From an uncultured Bacteroidota bacterium (lineage in GTDB: Bacteria; Bacteroidota; Bacteroidia; Chitinophagales; Chitinophagaceae), in NCBI GenBank assembly GCA_903938445.1, contig CAJADG010000071.1, positions 37,030 through 101,029 on the forward strand: 64,000 nucleotides of DNA, in the 5' to 3' direction. Position numbers and translations under genes: made by a program. The stretch's first letter is position 1. Every line of letters begins with the position of its first letter. The notes beneath the pieces were generated by a model. The model ran no database searches. It was not told the DNA's origin and was given only the letters and a program-made list of their open reading frames with translations. Shown here one piece after another: positions 44,145-52,467 of the stretch.

Positions 44145-45119
44145 CTATTGACCTAATATGTAGGCGAAGATCAATGGTACCACAATGGTAGCATCACTTT
44201 CCACAATAAACTTAGGAGTATGAATATCTAATTTACCCCATGTAATTTTTTCATTTGGAACGGCTCCAGAATAAGAACCATAAGAAGTAGTACTATCACT
44301 TACTTGGCAGAAATAACTCCAAAATGGAACATCATGCCATTCTAAATCCTGATACATCATAGGTACTACACAAATTGGGAAGTCACCAGCAATACCACCA
44401 CCCACTTGGAAGAAACCAACTCCTTTTCCACCACTGTTCGCACGATACCACTCTGTCAACATTACCATATATTCAATACCGTTTTTAACAGTACTCGCCT
44501 TTAATTCATTCTTAATGACGTAGCTCGCAAAAATATTTCCTGTGGTGCTATCCTCCCAACCTGGAACAATAATTGGAATATTCTTTTTAGCTGCAGCAAC
44601 AATCCAACTGTTTTTTGGATCAATTTCATAGTATTGTTCTAAGTCTCCGCTCAATACTACTTTATATAAAAACTCATGTGGGAAATATCTTTCACCAGCA
44701 GCTTCGGCATCCTTCCAAACTTTTACTAAGTGCTTTTGTAAGCGGCGGAAAGCTTCTTCCTCTGGAATACAAGTATCCGTTACACGGTTATAATGATTCT
44801 CTAATAAATCCCACTCATCCTGTGGTGTTAAATCACGATAGTTAGGCACACGCTTATAATGGCTATGGGCAACTAAATTCATTACATCTTCTTCTAGATT
44901 GGCACCCGTACAACTAATGATCGCAATTTTGTCTTGACGAATCATTTCAGCCAAACTAATTCCTAATTCAGCAGTACTCATTGCACCTGCTAAACTCACT
45001 AGCATTTTACCACCCTCTAATAAATGGGTTTCATATCCTTTAGCAGCATCTACTAAGGCAGCAGCATTAAAGTGTCTATAATGGTGCTCTATAAATTGAG
45101 AAACAGGTCCTTTGCTCAT
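44145..45119 (-). CDS. Deoxyhypusine synthase-like protein lacking the catalytic lysine
   Basis: The 324-residue protein has the deoxyhypusine synthase layout: SLAGAMSTAELGISLAEMI, TGANLEEDVM, GGGIAGDFPI (240-249), and the nicotinamide-binding end SDSTTSYGSYSGAVPNEKITWGK (274-296). In eukaryotic DHS the block after GGG carries the catalytic lysine (GGG-VKHH); here the matching position (about 245) is glycine. Bacteria lack eIF5A, so hypusination is not expected. The start at 45119 is set by the -7 box; the frame opens to 45230. It may act on polyamines, but the reaction is unknown. Confidence 0.85.
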   Translation of the reverse strand: MSKGPVSQFIEHHYRHFNAAALVDAAKGYETHLLEGGKMLVSLAGAMSTAELGISLAEMIRQDKIAIISCTGANLEEDVMNLVAHSHYKRVPNYRDLTPQDEWDLLENHYNRVTDTCIPEEEAFRRLQKHLVKVWKDAEAAGERYFPHEFLYKVVLSGDLEQYYEIDPKNSWIVAAAKKNIPIIVPGWEDSTTGNIFASYVIKNELKASTVKNGIEYMVMLTEWYRANSGGKGVGFFQVGGGIAGDFPICVVPMMYQDLEWHDVPFWSYFCQVSDSTTSYGSYSGAVPNEKITWGKLDIHTPKFIVESDATIVVPLIFAYILGQ

Positions 45120-45135
45120 TTTTTCAGATTTGATG

Positions 45136-45143
45136 CAAAAGTA
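45136..45143 (-). promoter_or_regulatory. Promoter -7 box (TACTTTTG) of the DHS-like gene
   Basis: On the minus strand TACTTTTG matches TAnnTTTG, 16 bases before the ATG at 45119. Confidence 0.5.
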
Positions 45144-45210
45144 ATTTTTTTTAGGCATAAATAGTAACTTGTGTAACGAATCCGGTTTCAAGATAAAAAT
45201 GATGTAAACA

Positions 45211-45870
45211 ATGAATAAGTCTACTCCCAACCTGTTATTAGCCCTAGTAATTTTAGCAGTACCATTTGCCTATGCTGCCTATATCTATCCAACCTTACCA
45301 CAAACCATTCCCACTCACTTTAATATGAAAGGGGAAGCGGATGGCTTTGGGGAAAGAAGTACTATTTTTTTAGGGCCAGGCATATTGTCGGGTGTAGGTT
45401 TATTTACATTTTTCTTGCTTTCCAATATTAAGAATTTCGATCCTAAAAAATTCAAAGCAGAGGATGAAGGCATGTTTAAAAAATTAGCCCTTATTTTAGT
45501 TTCATTTTTAAGTTTATTAGGACTCATTATCACTTTTGCCTCAACTGCTCCTAAATTAAATATTACCAATTTATTATTACCATTATTAGGAATTTCATTT
45601 GCAATCATGGGTTGGTATATGCCTAAAATTCATCAAAACTATTTTGCTGGAATTAAACTACCATGGACATTAGAAAATGTAGACAACTGGAATGCTACGC
45701 ATAAACTGGCAGGAAAAGTTTGGATTTTTGGTGGAATTATTCAAGCCATTGGAACATTAATATTACCAAGTGTTGCAGCGTTTGTCGTATTTATGGTAAG
45801 TACTTTAATTATGGTTATTATCCCGACCGTATTTTCCTATAGAATGTTTAAAAGAGGAAATCAACTATAA
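45211..45870 (+). CDS. SdpI/DUF1648-family membrane protein
   Basis: The 219-residue protein starts with a membrane helix (LLLALVILAVPFAYAAYIYPTLPQTIPTHFNMKGEADGFGERSTIFLG), the DUF1648 signature. It ends with an SdpI-type segment (NYFAGIKLPWTLENVDNWNATHKLAGKVWIFGG). About six hydrophobic helices are visible. Founding member SdpI gives immunity to a killing factor; here no toxin is adjacent. Divergent from the DHS-like gene. Confidence 0.88.
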   Translation: MNKSTPNLLLALVILAVPFAYAAYIYPTLPQTIPTHFNMKGEADGFGERSTIFLGPGILSGVGLFTFFLLSNIKNFDPKKFKAEDEGMFKKLALILVSFLSLLGLIITFASTAPKLNITNLLLPLLGISFAIMGWYMPKIHQNYFAGIKLPWTLENVDNWNATHKLAGKVWIFGGIIQAIGTLILPSVAAFVVFMVSTLIMVIIPTVFSYRMFKRGNQL

Positions 45871-45891
45871 TAACTAGCGAAAAAAATATCA

Positions 45892-47043
45892 ATGAATAAT
45901 TATAAAAATTTAGGGACAAAATATATCCATGCTGGTGCCCATCCAGATCCAAGTACAGGAGCCATCATGACACCTATCTTTCAGACTTCAACTTTTGTTC
46001 AGTCTGCTCCTGGTGTCCACCAAGGATATGAATATGCTAGAAGTCAGAACCCTACTCGCTTTGCGCTAGAGGAAGCTTTTGCAGTAATAGAAAATGCTAA
46101 ATTTGGATTGGCCTTTGCAAGTGGCGTAGCAGCAACGGATGCGGTGATGCGCTTATTAGTTCCTGGTGATGAAGTAATTGCTGCTCATGATATGTATGGA
46201 GGCACTTACCGTTTATTTTCAAAAGTGTACGAAAAAATGAATATCAAATTTCATTATGTAGACACTTCTAATACTGAAAATATTACCAATGCCATTACAC
46301 CAAAAACAAAACTCATTTGGATTGAGACCCCTACAAATCCTTTAATGAATATCACTAATATTGCTGCTGTGGCTGCCATTGGCAAAAAACATAATTGTAT
46401 CGTATGTGTAGACAATACTTTCGCTTCTCCCTATTTACAAAATCCATTGGATGATGGAGCAACTATTGTGATGCATTCAGCCACCAAATATTTAGGCGGA
46501 CATAGTGATGTGATTCAAGGGGCTTTAATGATGAATGATTCAGCATTAAGAGATCAATTATATTTTATACAGAAAAGCACAGGCGCAGTACCTGGACCAC
46601 AGGATTGCTTTTTGGTGTTAAGAGGTATTAAAACATTACACGTTAGAATGCAAAGGCATTGTGAGAACGGAATTAAAGTGGCAGCTTATTTACGTCAACA
46701 TCCTAAAGTAGCAAAAGTATATTGGTGTGGCTTTGAGGATCATCCTAATCATGAAATTGCTAAAAAACAAATGCGTGGATTTGGAGGTATGATGAGCTTT
46801 ACATTGAAAGACGATAGCATTGCAGCAGCAACTAATGTTTTATCAAGTACTAAAATATTTTCTTTAGCTGAAAGCTTGGGTGGTGTTGAATCATTAATTA
46901 ATCATCCTGCAAGTATGACCCACGCTTCTATTCCCAGAGATATTAGAATTGCCAATGGATTAACAGATGGATTGATTCGCTTAAGTGTAGGTATTGAAGA
47001 TGCGGATGATATAATTGCAGATCTTGCACAAGCCATTGGTTAA
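45892..47043 (+). CDS. PLP-dependent cystathionine gamma-synthase/lyase family protein
   Basis: The 383-residue protein is a Cys/Met-metabolism PLP enzyme. The lysine for the cofactor is K199 in MHSATKYLGGHSDVIQGAL. PTNPLMNITNI and SLGGVESLINHPASMTHASI are other family blocks. It makes cystathionine from an activated homoserine and cysteine, or cleaves it; sequence alone does not separate these. It lies 22 bases after SdpI and is metabolically linked to metH. Confidence 0.92.
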   Translation: MNNYKNLGTKYIHAGAHPDPSTGAIMTPIFQTSTFVQSAPGVHQGYEYARSQNPTRFALEEAFAVIENAKFGLAFASGVAATDAVMRLLVPGDEVIAAHDMYGGTYRLFSKVYEKMNIKFHYVDTSNTENITNAITPKTKLIWIETPTNPLMNITNIAAVAAIGKKHNCIVCVDNTFASPYLQNPLDDGATIVMHSATKYLGGHSDVIQGALMMNDSALRDQLYFIQKSTGAVPGPQDCFLVLRGIKTLHVRMQRHCENGIKVAAYLRQHPKVAKVYWCGFEDHPNHEIAKKQMRGFGGMMSFTLKDDSIAAATNVLSSTKIFSLAESLGGVESLINHPASMTHASIPRDIRIANGLTDGLIRLSVGIEDADDIIADLAQAIG

Positions 47044-47056
47044 GTAAAATCTAAAG

Positions 47057-47842
47057 ATGAGTAAGCAAGCTGAGATTCAAAAAATATTAAACCTAAAAGT
47101 TAAGCAATATAATCGGCTTGAATTTATAGAGAAGGATCCCATTAGTATCCCTCATCAATACAAAAAGCAGCAGGACATTGAGATTGCTGCTTTTTTTGCC
47201 GCCATATTTGCATGGGGGAACCGAATTACCATCATCAATAAGTGTAACGATTTATTGGGGCGTATGGATAATGCCCCTTATGATTTTTGCATGAATCATT
47301 CTTCAAAAGAATTAAAAAAGATAATTGGCTTTGTGCATCGCACATTTAATGATACAGATGCATTGTATTGTATAGAATTTTTCAAGCATCACTTTTCAAA
47401 TTATCAAAGTTTAGAAACTGCATTTTTTCAAAATCAAATCACAAAAGAAAGAATTAAAACAGTCCAAGCTGCACTAACGCATTTTCAATCTTATTTTATG
47501 TCTTTGGAAGATGCGCCAAGGCGTACTCAAAAACATGTTTCAAGTCCTGTTTCTGGTTCAACTTGTAAAAGATTAAATATGTTTTTAAGATGGATGGTAC
47601 GCAAAGATAATCAAGGAGTTGACTTTGGAATTTGGAATGCTATTAAGCCTTCAGAATTAATCATGCCAATAGATGTACATGTAGCAAGAGTTTCAAGAAC
47701 ATTGGGAATTTTACAAAGACCGCAAACCGATTGGCTCACCGCATTGGAATTAACCGAATATTGCCGAACTTTAGATGCAAAGGATCCAGTCAAATATGAC
47801 TTTGCATTATTTAGTTTGGGTGTAACTGAAAAATTTATTTAA
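47057..47842 (+). CDS. DUF2400/TIGR02757-family protein
   Basis: The 261-residue protein matches the TIGR02757 family: KKQQDIEIAAFFAAIFAWGNRITIINKCNDLLGRMDNAPYDFC, FVHRTFNDTDALYCIEFF, and KRLNMFLRWMVRKDNQGVDFGIWNAIKPSELIMPIDVHVARVSRTLGI. The C-terminal half resembles the helix-hairpin-helix nuclease/glycosylase fold, so nucleic acid binding is possible. It starts 14 bases after the PLP gene. Function is not known. Confidence 0.9.
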   Translation: MSKQAEIQKILNLKVKQYNRLEFIEKDPISIPHQYKKQQDIEIAAFFAAIFAWGNRITIINKCNDLLGRMDNAPYDFCMNHSSKELKKIIGFVHRTFNDTDALYCIEFFKHHFSNYQSLETAFFQNQITKERIKTVQAALTHFQSYFMSLEDAPRRTQKHVSSPVSGSTCKRLNMFLRWMVRKDNQGVDFGIWNAIKPSELIMPIDVHVARVSRTLGILQRPQTDWLTALELTEYCRTLDAKDPVKYDFALFSLGVTEKFI

Positions 47843-47868
47843 TCTTTAGTAAATCAATTTATTATTTT

Positions 47869-48147
47869 ATGGAAATTAATTTACAATCACTTGAAAAATT
47901 AGACCGACCTAGCTTAGAGGATGCGATTAATGAATTGATCAAAAATGATTTTTCAAAATTGGTTCAAATATTATATCGCATTGATGTATCTGAAGCCAAG
48001 TTAAAAAATATTTTAAATAGTAACCCTAATGAAGATGCTGGTAAATTAATTGCACAGGTAATAGTAGATCGTTTAGAAGCCACTAAAAAAGCAAGAGAAA
48101 GTTTTAATACCACTCCAAGAATTGATGATACGGAAGAAAGACTGTAA
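47869..48147 (+). CDS. Small conserved hypothetical protein (92 aa)
   Basis: The protein is helical and charged (DRPSLEDAINELIKNDFSKLVQILYRIDVSEAKLKNIL), with no signal or membrane helix. I know similar short proteins in Bacteroidota by pattern but no function. It lies 27 bases after the DUF2400 gene and converges with the SDR gene. Confidence 0.7.
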   Translation: MEINLQSLEKLDRPSLEDAINELIKNDFSKLVQILYRIDVSEAKLKNILNSNPNEDAGKLIAQVIVDRLEATKKARESFNTTPRIDDTEERL

Positions 48148-48159
48148 TGAATGTATTTT

Positions 48160-48858
48160 TTACAAATCCCCTAGCTGAGGACGCATCACAATATCTTCCA
48201 CCACCGCTTGAGGACTTAATTGCGTTGCCGTGTAGATCATTTTAGCAATATCATTAGCTTCCATAATGCGCTTAGGATCTACACCCGAACCTGCCCAACT
48301 ATTGGTAAACACTGCTCCTGGACATACAGCAGTGACTTTTATTCCACTGTCTTTTAATTCAAGTCTTAAATTTTTAGAAAAACCTAATAAGGCAAATTTA
48401 CTAATGCTATAAGACCCACCATTTTCATACGCGTTTAAAGAAGCAATAGAACAAATATTAAAAATATGACCAGCACCTGTTGCAAGCATCGAGGGCAGTA
48501 AAGCACGTGTTAGATGATAGGCTGAAAATAAATTGGTATTTAACTGTTGCTCTAATTGACCATCTGCTTCATCCTGTAATCTGCCTGGCACAAAGTTGCC
48601 GGCATTATTAATAAGTATATCAGGCGTTGTTCTTTCCAAACACCATTTTGAAAAATCAGAAACCTCGGATTTAACAGATAAGTCAGCAGGAAAAGAATCA
48701 ATTACTACTGAAGGGTATTGATGCTGCAAAGTACTAACTGCTTTTTGAAGTGCACTTTCCGTTTTACTTGTTAAGTATAAATGATGTCCATTGGCAGCAA
48801 ATATTTCTGCAATCGCATATCCAATTCCCTTTGATGCTCCCGTAATGATAATATTCAT
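48160..48858 (-). CDS. Short-chain dehydrogenase/reductase
   Basis: The 232-residue protein has TGASKGIG (NAD(P)-binding, from residue 6), NNAG, and the catalytic Ser-Tyr-Lys (NICSIASLNAYENGGSYSISKFAL). The frame is open to 48933, but MNIIITGASKG at 48858 is the family start. The substrate is unknown. It is divergent from the YjjG gene. Confidence 0.93.
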   Translation of the reverse strand: MNIIITGASKGIGYAIAEIFAANGHHLYLTSKTESALQKAVSTLQHQYPSVVIDSFPADLSVKSEVSDFSKWCLERTTPDILINNAGNFVPGRLQDEADGQLEQQLNTNLFSAYHLTRALLPSMLATGAGHIFNICSIASLNAYENGGSYSISKFALLGFSKNLRLELKDSGIKVTAVCPGAVFTNSWAGSGVDPKRIMEANDIAKMIYTATQLSPQAVVEDIVMRPQLGDL

Positions 48859-48937
48859 AAAAATCAATAATAATATGCAATAAAGATAGGAAGCAATATT
48901 GTATTTTCGCTCAATATCAATTAGCATCCTCATTAAT

Positions 48938-49633
48938 ATGCCTTACCAACACCTCTTTTTTGATTTAGATCATACTATTTGGAATTTTGAAATGAATTCA
49001 AAAGAAACGCTATGGGACTTACACCAAAAGTTTCAGTTAGCTGAAAAAGGAATTAATGATTTTGATACTTTTTACGATCATTACAGTGTTCATAATCACA
49101 GATTATGGGATCGATACACGAAGGGATTTATTAAACAAGAAGAGTTAAGGTGGAAGCGTATTTACTTAAGTTTATTAGATTTTAAAATAGCAGACGAAGC
49201 CTTATCCAGAGCAATGTCTGTTGACTATTTAGACATTTTGCCCAATAAAACAAATCTGTTTCCTTATACGATTGAAATTCTTGACTACTTAAAGGCAAAG
49301 GGTTATCAAATGCATTTAATCACAAATGGATTTGAATCTGTTCAGTTTAAAAAGATTGAAAATTCTAAAATAGCAAACTATTTTATGGAAGTAATTACTT
49401 CTGAAGCGAGTAATAGTCTTAAACCGCACAAGGAAATTTTTGAATACGCTTTAGATAAAGCAAAAGCTACTGTTGCTGAAAGTATAATGATTGGAGACAA
49501 TGAAGCTGCAGATATTCAAGGTGCGATTAATATGGGGATGGACTCGGTGTTCGTAAACCACATCAACGCTGTACCAACGGTTCCAGCCACTTACACTATT
49601 ACGCATCTTAAAGAATTGGAAAACATATTATAG
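48938..49633 (+). CDS. YjjG-family HAD nucleotidase
   Basis: The 231-residue protein starts with the HAD motif FFDLDHTIWNFEMNS, followed by ITNGF and the IMIGDNEAADIQGAINMGM block. The YjjG group dephosphorylates noncanonical pyrimidine nucleotides. The frame opens at 48899, but MPYQHLFFDLDHT at 48938 matches the family start. Confidence 0.88.
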   Translation: MPYQHLFFDLDHTIWNFEMNSKETLWDLHQKFQLAEKGINDFDTFYDHYSVHNHRLWDRYTKGFIKQEELRWKRIYLSLLDFKIADEALSRAMSVDYLDILPNKTNLFPYTIEILDYLKAKGYQMHLITNGFESVQFKKIENSKIANYFMEVITSEASNSLKPHKEIFEYALDKAKATVAESIMIGDNEAADIQGAINMGMDSVFVNHINAVPTVPATYTITHLKELENIL

Positions 49634-49657
49634 TTTTATCTAAGTTCTACTAATTAT

Positions 49658-49682
49658 AAAGGCCTCGAAATTCGAGGCCTTT
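49658..49682. terminator. Bidirectional terminator
   Basis: AAAGGCCTCGAA (49658-49669) and TTCGAGGCCTTT (49671-49682) are perfect 12-bp inverted repeats with one spacer base between convergent genes. Confidence 0.88.
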
Positions 49683-49712
49683 ATAATATATCTTAATCAA
49701 TAATATTACTTA

Positions 49713-50369
49713 TTACCAATTAGCTAAAACGGTAATTCCACCTTTCACCACATCTCCAATTTTACAATTAATTTTCGCATCTAATGGAAGTAATAAATCT
49801 ACCCTGCTCCCAAATTTAATAAATCCATATTCTGAAGTTTGATCAAATTGTGTTCCTACAGTAGCGTAATTACAAATACGTCTAGCTAATGCACCTGCAA
49901 TTTGTTTTAATAGTATACTCCCCTTTTCATTTTCAATGACTACAGACCAACGCTCATTGTCCGTAGAAGATTTTGGATGCCATGCAACCAAAAATTTACC
50001 AGGATGATATTGGTTGTAAATAATATTACCTGCAATGGGTGTACGATTCACATGCACATTGGCAGGACTCATAAAAACACTTACTTGAATTCTTCTTTCT
50101 TGATAGTATTCATCTGGCTCCACTTCTTCAATGACCACTACTTTGCCATCGGCAGGGGAAACAATTGCAGACGCATCCTTTGTCCAATTTCTGCTAGGCA
50201 TTCTGAAAAAAGAAACGATAAAAAGAAAAAGTCCTAATGTTACTACAAATACTGCCCATGCTGCAATAGTGCTGATTGGAAACAGATAAGAGAAGTTGGC
50301 AATATTTAATGCGCCAACTACCAATGCTGTTAATGCGATGGTGGCAGTACCTTCCTTGTGTATTGTCAT
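49713..50369 (-). CDS. psd: Phosphatidylserine decarboxylase
   Basis: The 218-residue protein has a hydrophobic N-terminal region (about 10-56, two helices), then SPADGKVVVIEEV, VSVFMSPANVHVNRTPIAG, and GFIKFGSRVDLLLP with the self-cleavage site G187-S188 that forms the pyruvoyl group. It makes phosphatidylethanolamine at the inner membrane. The short form resembles the archaetidylserine type. It is 31 bases after cdsA, so both belong to one phospholipid unit. Confidence 0.95.
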   Translation of the reverse strand: MTIHKEGTATIALTALVVGALNIANFSYLFPISTIAAWAVFVVTLGLFLFIVSFFRMPSRNWTKDASAIVSPADGKVVVIEEVEPDEYYQERRIQVSVFMSPANVHVNRTPIAGNIIYNQYHPGKFLVAWHPKSSTDNERWSVVIENEKGSILLKQIAGALARRICNYATVGTQFDQTSEYGFIKFGSRVDLLLPLDAKINCKIGDVVKGGITVLANW

Positions 50370-50400
50370 ACTATGAATTTAAAACGCGAAGGTAATCTAT

Positions 50401-51264
50401 CTAATAGAAAATCTGAAGTAATAACCAAACAAATGGTGTCGCTAATAAAATAGAGTCAAATCGGTCTAAAAAACCTCCATGACCTGGCATCATAGTTCCA
50501 CTATCCTTAACACCTGCTAATCGTTTTAATTTACTTTCCATTAAATCACCATAATTACCTGCAACAGCAGCAATTAAACAAACCATGAATACAAAACTGG
50601 TACTTAAATCAGGTAAATAATACCCTGTTACTTTCGTTACAAGCATTACCGCTAATATCACGCCACCAATGGTCCCTTCCCATGTTTTATTAGGAGAAAT
50701 AGTGGATAAAGGATGCTTTCCAATTACAGATCCTACTAAATAAGCCATGGTATCATTCACCCAAACAGAAACTATAATTAAAAGAGGGATATATAAATTC
50801 GCATTTTGATAATAAGTAGAGGTAGGTAAGCTTCTAATTTGATAAAATAGTGATAATCCCATTGGAATATAAATAAGCCCTACCATACTTATTGCCATAT
50901 TTTGTAAACTAAACTTCTTAGAAAAAACATCTGCTAATACAATGATGCATATAATAGCTGGCACAACATACACTCCTACTATTTTAAAAATTTGTGGTTC
51001 TAAAATGATAATTCTTTTAGAAAGTGTAAACATAATTGCAGCGCCTAATAAAAGTAATCCCCATTGATGAATAGAAGATTTATTTTTATAAGCTGGTGAA
51101 ATAAGCCCTAATAATTTTTGAAATTCATATAAGCAGCCTGTTGCAATGACAACAAACAACGAAAAAAATGACCAATTATTCCAAATTAATCCTGCCACCA
51201 TCACCACTACAAAAACAATTGCGGATAAGGCTCTTACTTTAAAAACAGAAAAATTAAATGCCAT
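50401..51264 (-). CDS. cdsA: Phosphatidate cytidylyltransferase
   Basis: The 287-residue protein has about seven membrane helices and the CdsA signature near the C-terminus (SPNKTWEGTIGGVILAVML ... GDLMESKLKRLAGVKDSGTMMPGHGGFLDRFDSILLATP). It makes CDP-diacylglycerol from phosphatidate and CTP. The psd gene is 31 bases downstream and the DUF2007 gene 30 bases upstream. Confidence 0.96.
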   Translation of the reverse strand: MAFNFSVFKVRALSAIVFVVVMVAGLIWNNWSFFSLFVVIATGCLYEFQKLLGLISPAYKNKSSIHQWGLLLLGAAIMFTLSKRIIILEPQIFKIVGVYVVPAIICIIVLADVFSKKFSLQNMAISMVGLIYIPMGLSLFYQIRSLPTSTYYQNANLYIPLLIIVSVWVNDTMAYLVGSVIGKHPLSTISPNKTWEGTIGGVILAVMLVTKVTGYYLPDLSTSFVFMVCLIAAVAGNYGDLMESKLKRLAGVKDSGTMMPGHGGFLDRFDSILLATPFVWLLLQIFY

Positions 51265-51294
51265 AATTAATTTAAATTTTTATTCAATATACAA

Positions 51295-51513
51295 CTAAGC
51301 TTCCAATGTGTCTAATTCTAATGATTTCAATATTTCGCTAGCGACTGCAAAAAACTCTGCAGGAACATACACTTCGGCCTCTCCTAAAAAAACATAAGCC
51401 GAATCTTTGCGATCTAACAATTTTGCAGGAACCTCCTGTTGATTTAAAACATCCACAATCATTGAGGCTAACGCCAACTGACTACTCGAATATATTTTTA
51501 TCCAGTCCTTCAT
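51295..51513 (-). CDS. DUF2007-family small protein
   Basis: The 72-residue protein matches the DUF2007 pattern (WIKIYSSSQLALASMIVDVLNQQEVPAKLLDRKDSAYVFLGEAEVYVPAEFFAVASEIL), a short ferredoxin-like domain sometimes called a signal-transducing protein. It overlaps the CPBP gene by 32 bases, so it is translationally coupled to it. Function unknown. Confidence 0.85.
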   Translation of the reverse strand: MKDWIKIYSSSQLALASMIVDVLNQQEVPAKLLDRKDSAYVFLGEAEVYVPAEFFAVASEILKSLELDTLEA

Positions 51514-52405
51514 AATTTGCCTCTTTTTTAATTTGTCGTAATAAATAAATTACTATGCCGATTGCGAAAATTCCCCAGTAAATAGGTATACTTTCATCCA
51601 TTGCCTTTTCTACCTGAAGTTGATTGCCTCTTACTGTATATAAAGTGATAATTGCAATTGCATTATTTATAAAATGCATTAAAATAGACAACCAGATCGA
51701 GCCGGAATACTCAAATATAAAACCTAATAAAATACCTAATAACATTCTTGATAAAAATCCAAAATAAGAAAAGTGAAAGGCGCTAAATATTATTGCTGTA
51801 ATCACAATAGACATTATTGCATTTCCTGACCAATTTTTAATTGTTTTTTGTAAAGCGCCTCTAAAAAAAAGTTCTTCCACGAATGCTGGAATAAATGCAA
51901 CAGCAACAATATTGAAAAGTAAATCACCTATTGAATTCATTTTGGTCATTGCCATCATCGCTTGCTTATAAGTATTTTCCAACCCGGTTGCCCAAGCTTT
52001 AAAATTGGCAGGCACCGGAATTTTTTCTGTCAAACTTGCAGCGGAACCACTTAATATAAGACCCACAAATGAAAGCAATAAAACCAAATACACTAACCTA
52101 ATTGACTTTATAGATTTGAAGCCCATATTTTGTCCAATGCGTCCATTGGTAAAAAATGCTACAGAGATACTTGGTACCAAAAAAGCTATTAAGGAAGCAA
52201 AAGCATTTGCAAATAGAGCAATATGTGCATTTTTTGCATCTAATAAAGCTACTTGAGTTTCAGCAAAGCTTACGTGTAAATAACCTGCAACAATTGAAAA
52301 TGTAATAAGACCTCCAATGATCAAACTTATTGCTGTAATGCCCAACAAAAGGAAAAAAAGGACAGGCGGGCTCATATGGTATATACTTCTATCTTCAGAT
52401 CTCAT
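51482..52405 (-). CDS. CPBP-family intramembrane metalloprotease-like protein
   Basis: The 307-residue protein has about eight membrane helices. The family motif EELFFRG (177-183) is followed by AFHFSYFGFLSRMLLGILLGFI and HFINNAIAII, the His-bearing membrane parts of CPBP (Abi) proteases. Such proteins include CAAX proteases and bacteriocin immunity factors. Overlaps DUF2007 by 32 bases. First of the CPBP-DUF2007-cdsA-psd run. Confidence 0.9.
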   Translation of the reverse strand: MRSEDRSIYHMSPPVLFFLLLGITAISLIIGGLITFSIVAGYLHVSFAETQVALLDAKNAHIALFANAFASLIAFLVPSISVAFFTNGRIGQNMGFKSIKSIRLVYLVLLLSFVGLILSGSAASLTEKIPVPANFKAWATGLENTYKQAMMAMTKMNSIGDLLFNIVAVAFIPAFVEELFFRGALQKTIKNWSGNAIMSIVITAIIFSAFHFSYFGFLSRMLLGILLGFIFEYSGSIWLSILMHFINNAIAIITLYTVRGNQLQVEKAMDESIPIYWGIFAIGIVIYLLRQIKKEANYEGLDKNIFE

Positions 52406-52423
52406 CTAAATAAAATTTATCGG

Positions 52424-52431
52424 TACATTTG
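52424..52431 (+). promoter_or_regulatory. Promoter -7 box (TACATTTG) of dusB, with a 5' hairpin
   Basis: TACATTTG matches TAnnTTTG. Immediately after it GCATC (52437-52441) and GATGC (52447-52451) form a hairpin at the expected 5' end of the mRNA. The ATG is at 52468. Confidence 0.5.
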
Positions 52432-52467
52432 CACCAGCATCAATTAGATGCAAGATAATGAATTCAT

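Noticed and set aside
45211..45870. A toxin-immunity pair around the SdpI-like gene
   Set aside because: No SdpC-like or other small toxin gene is adjacent; the neighbours are metabolic genes.
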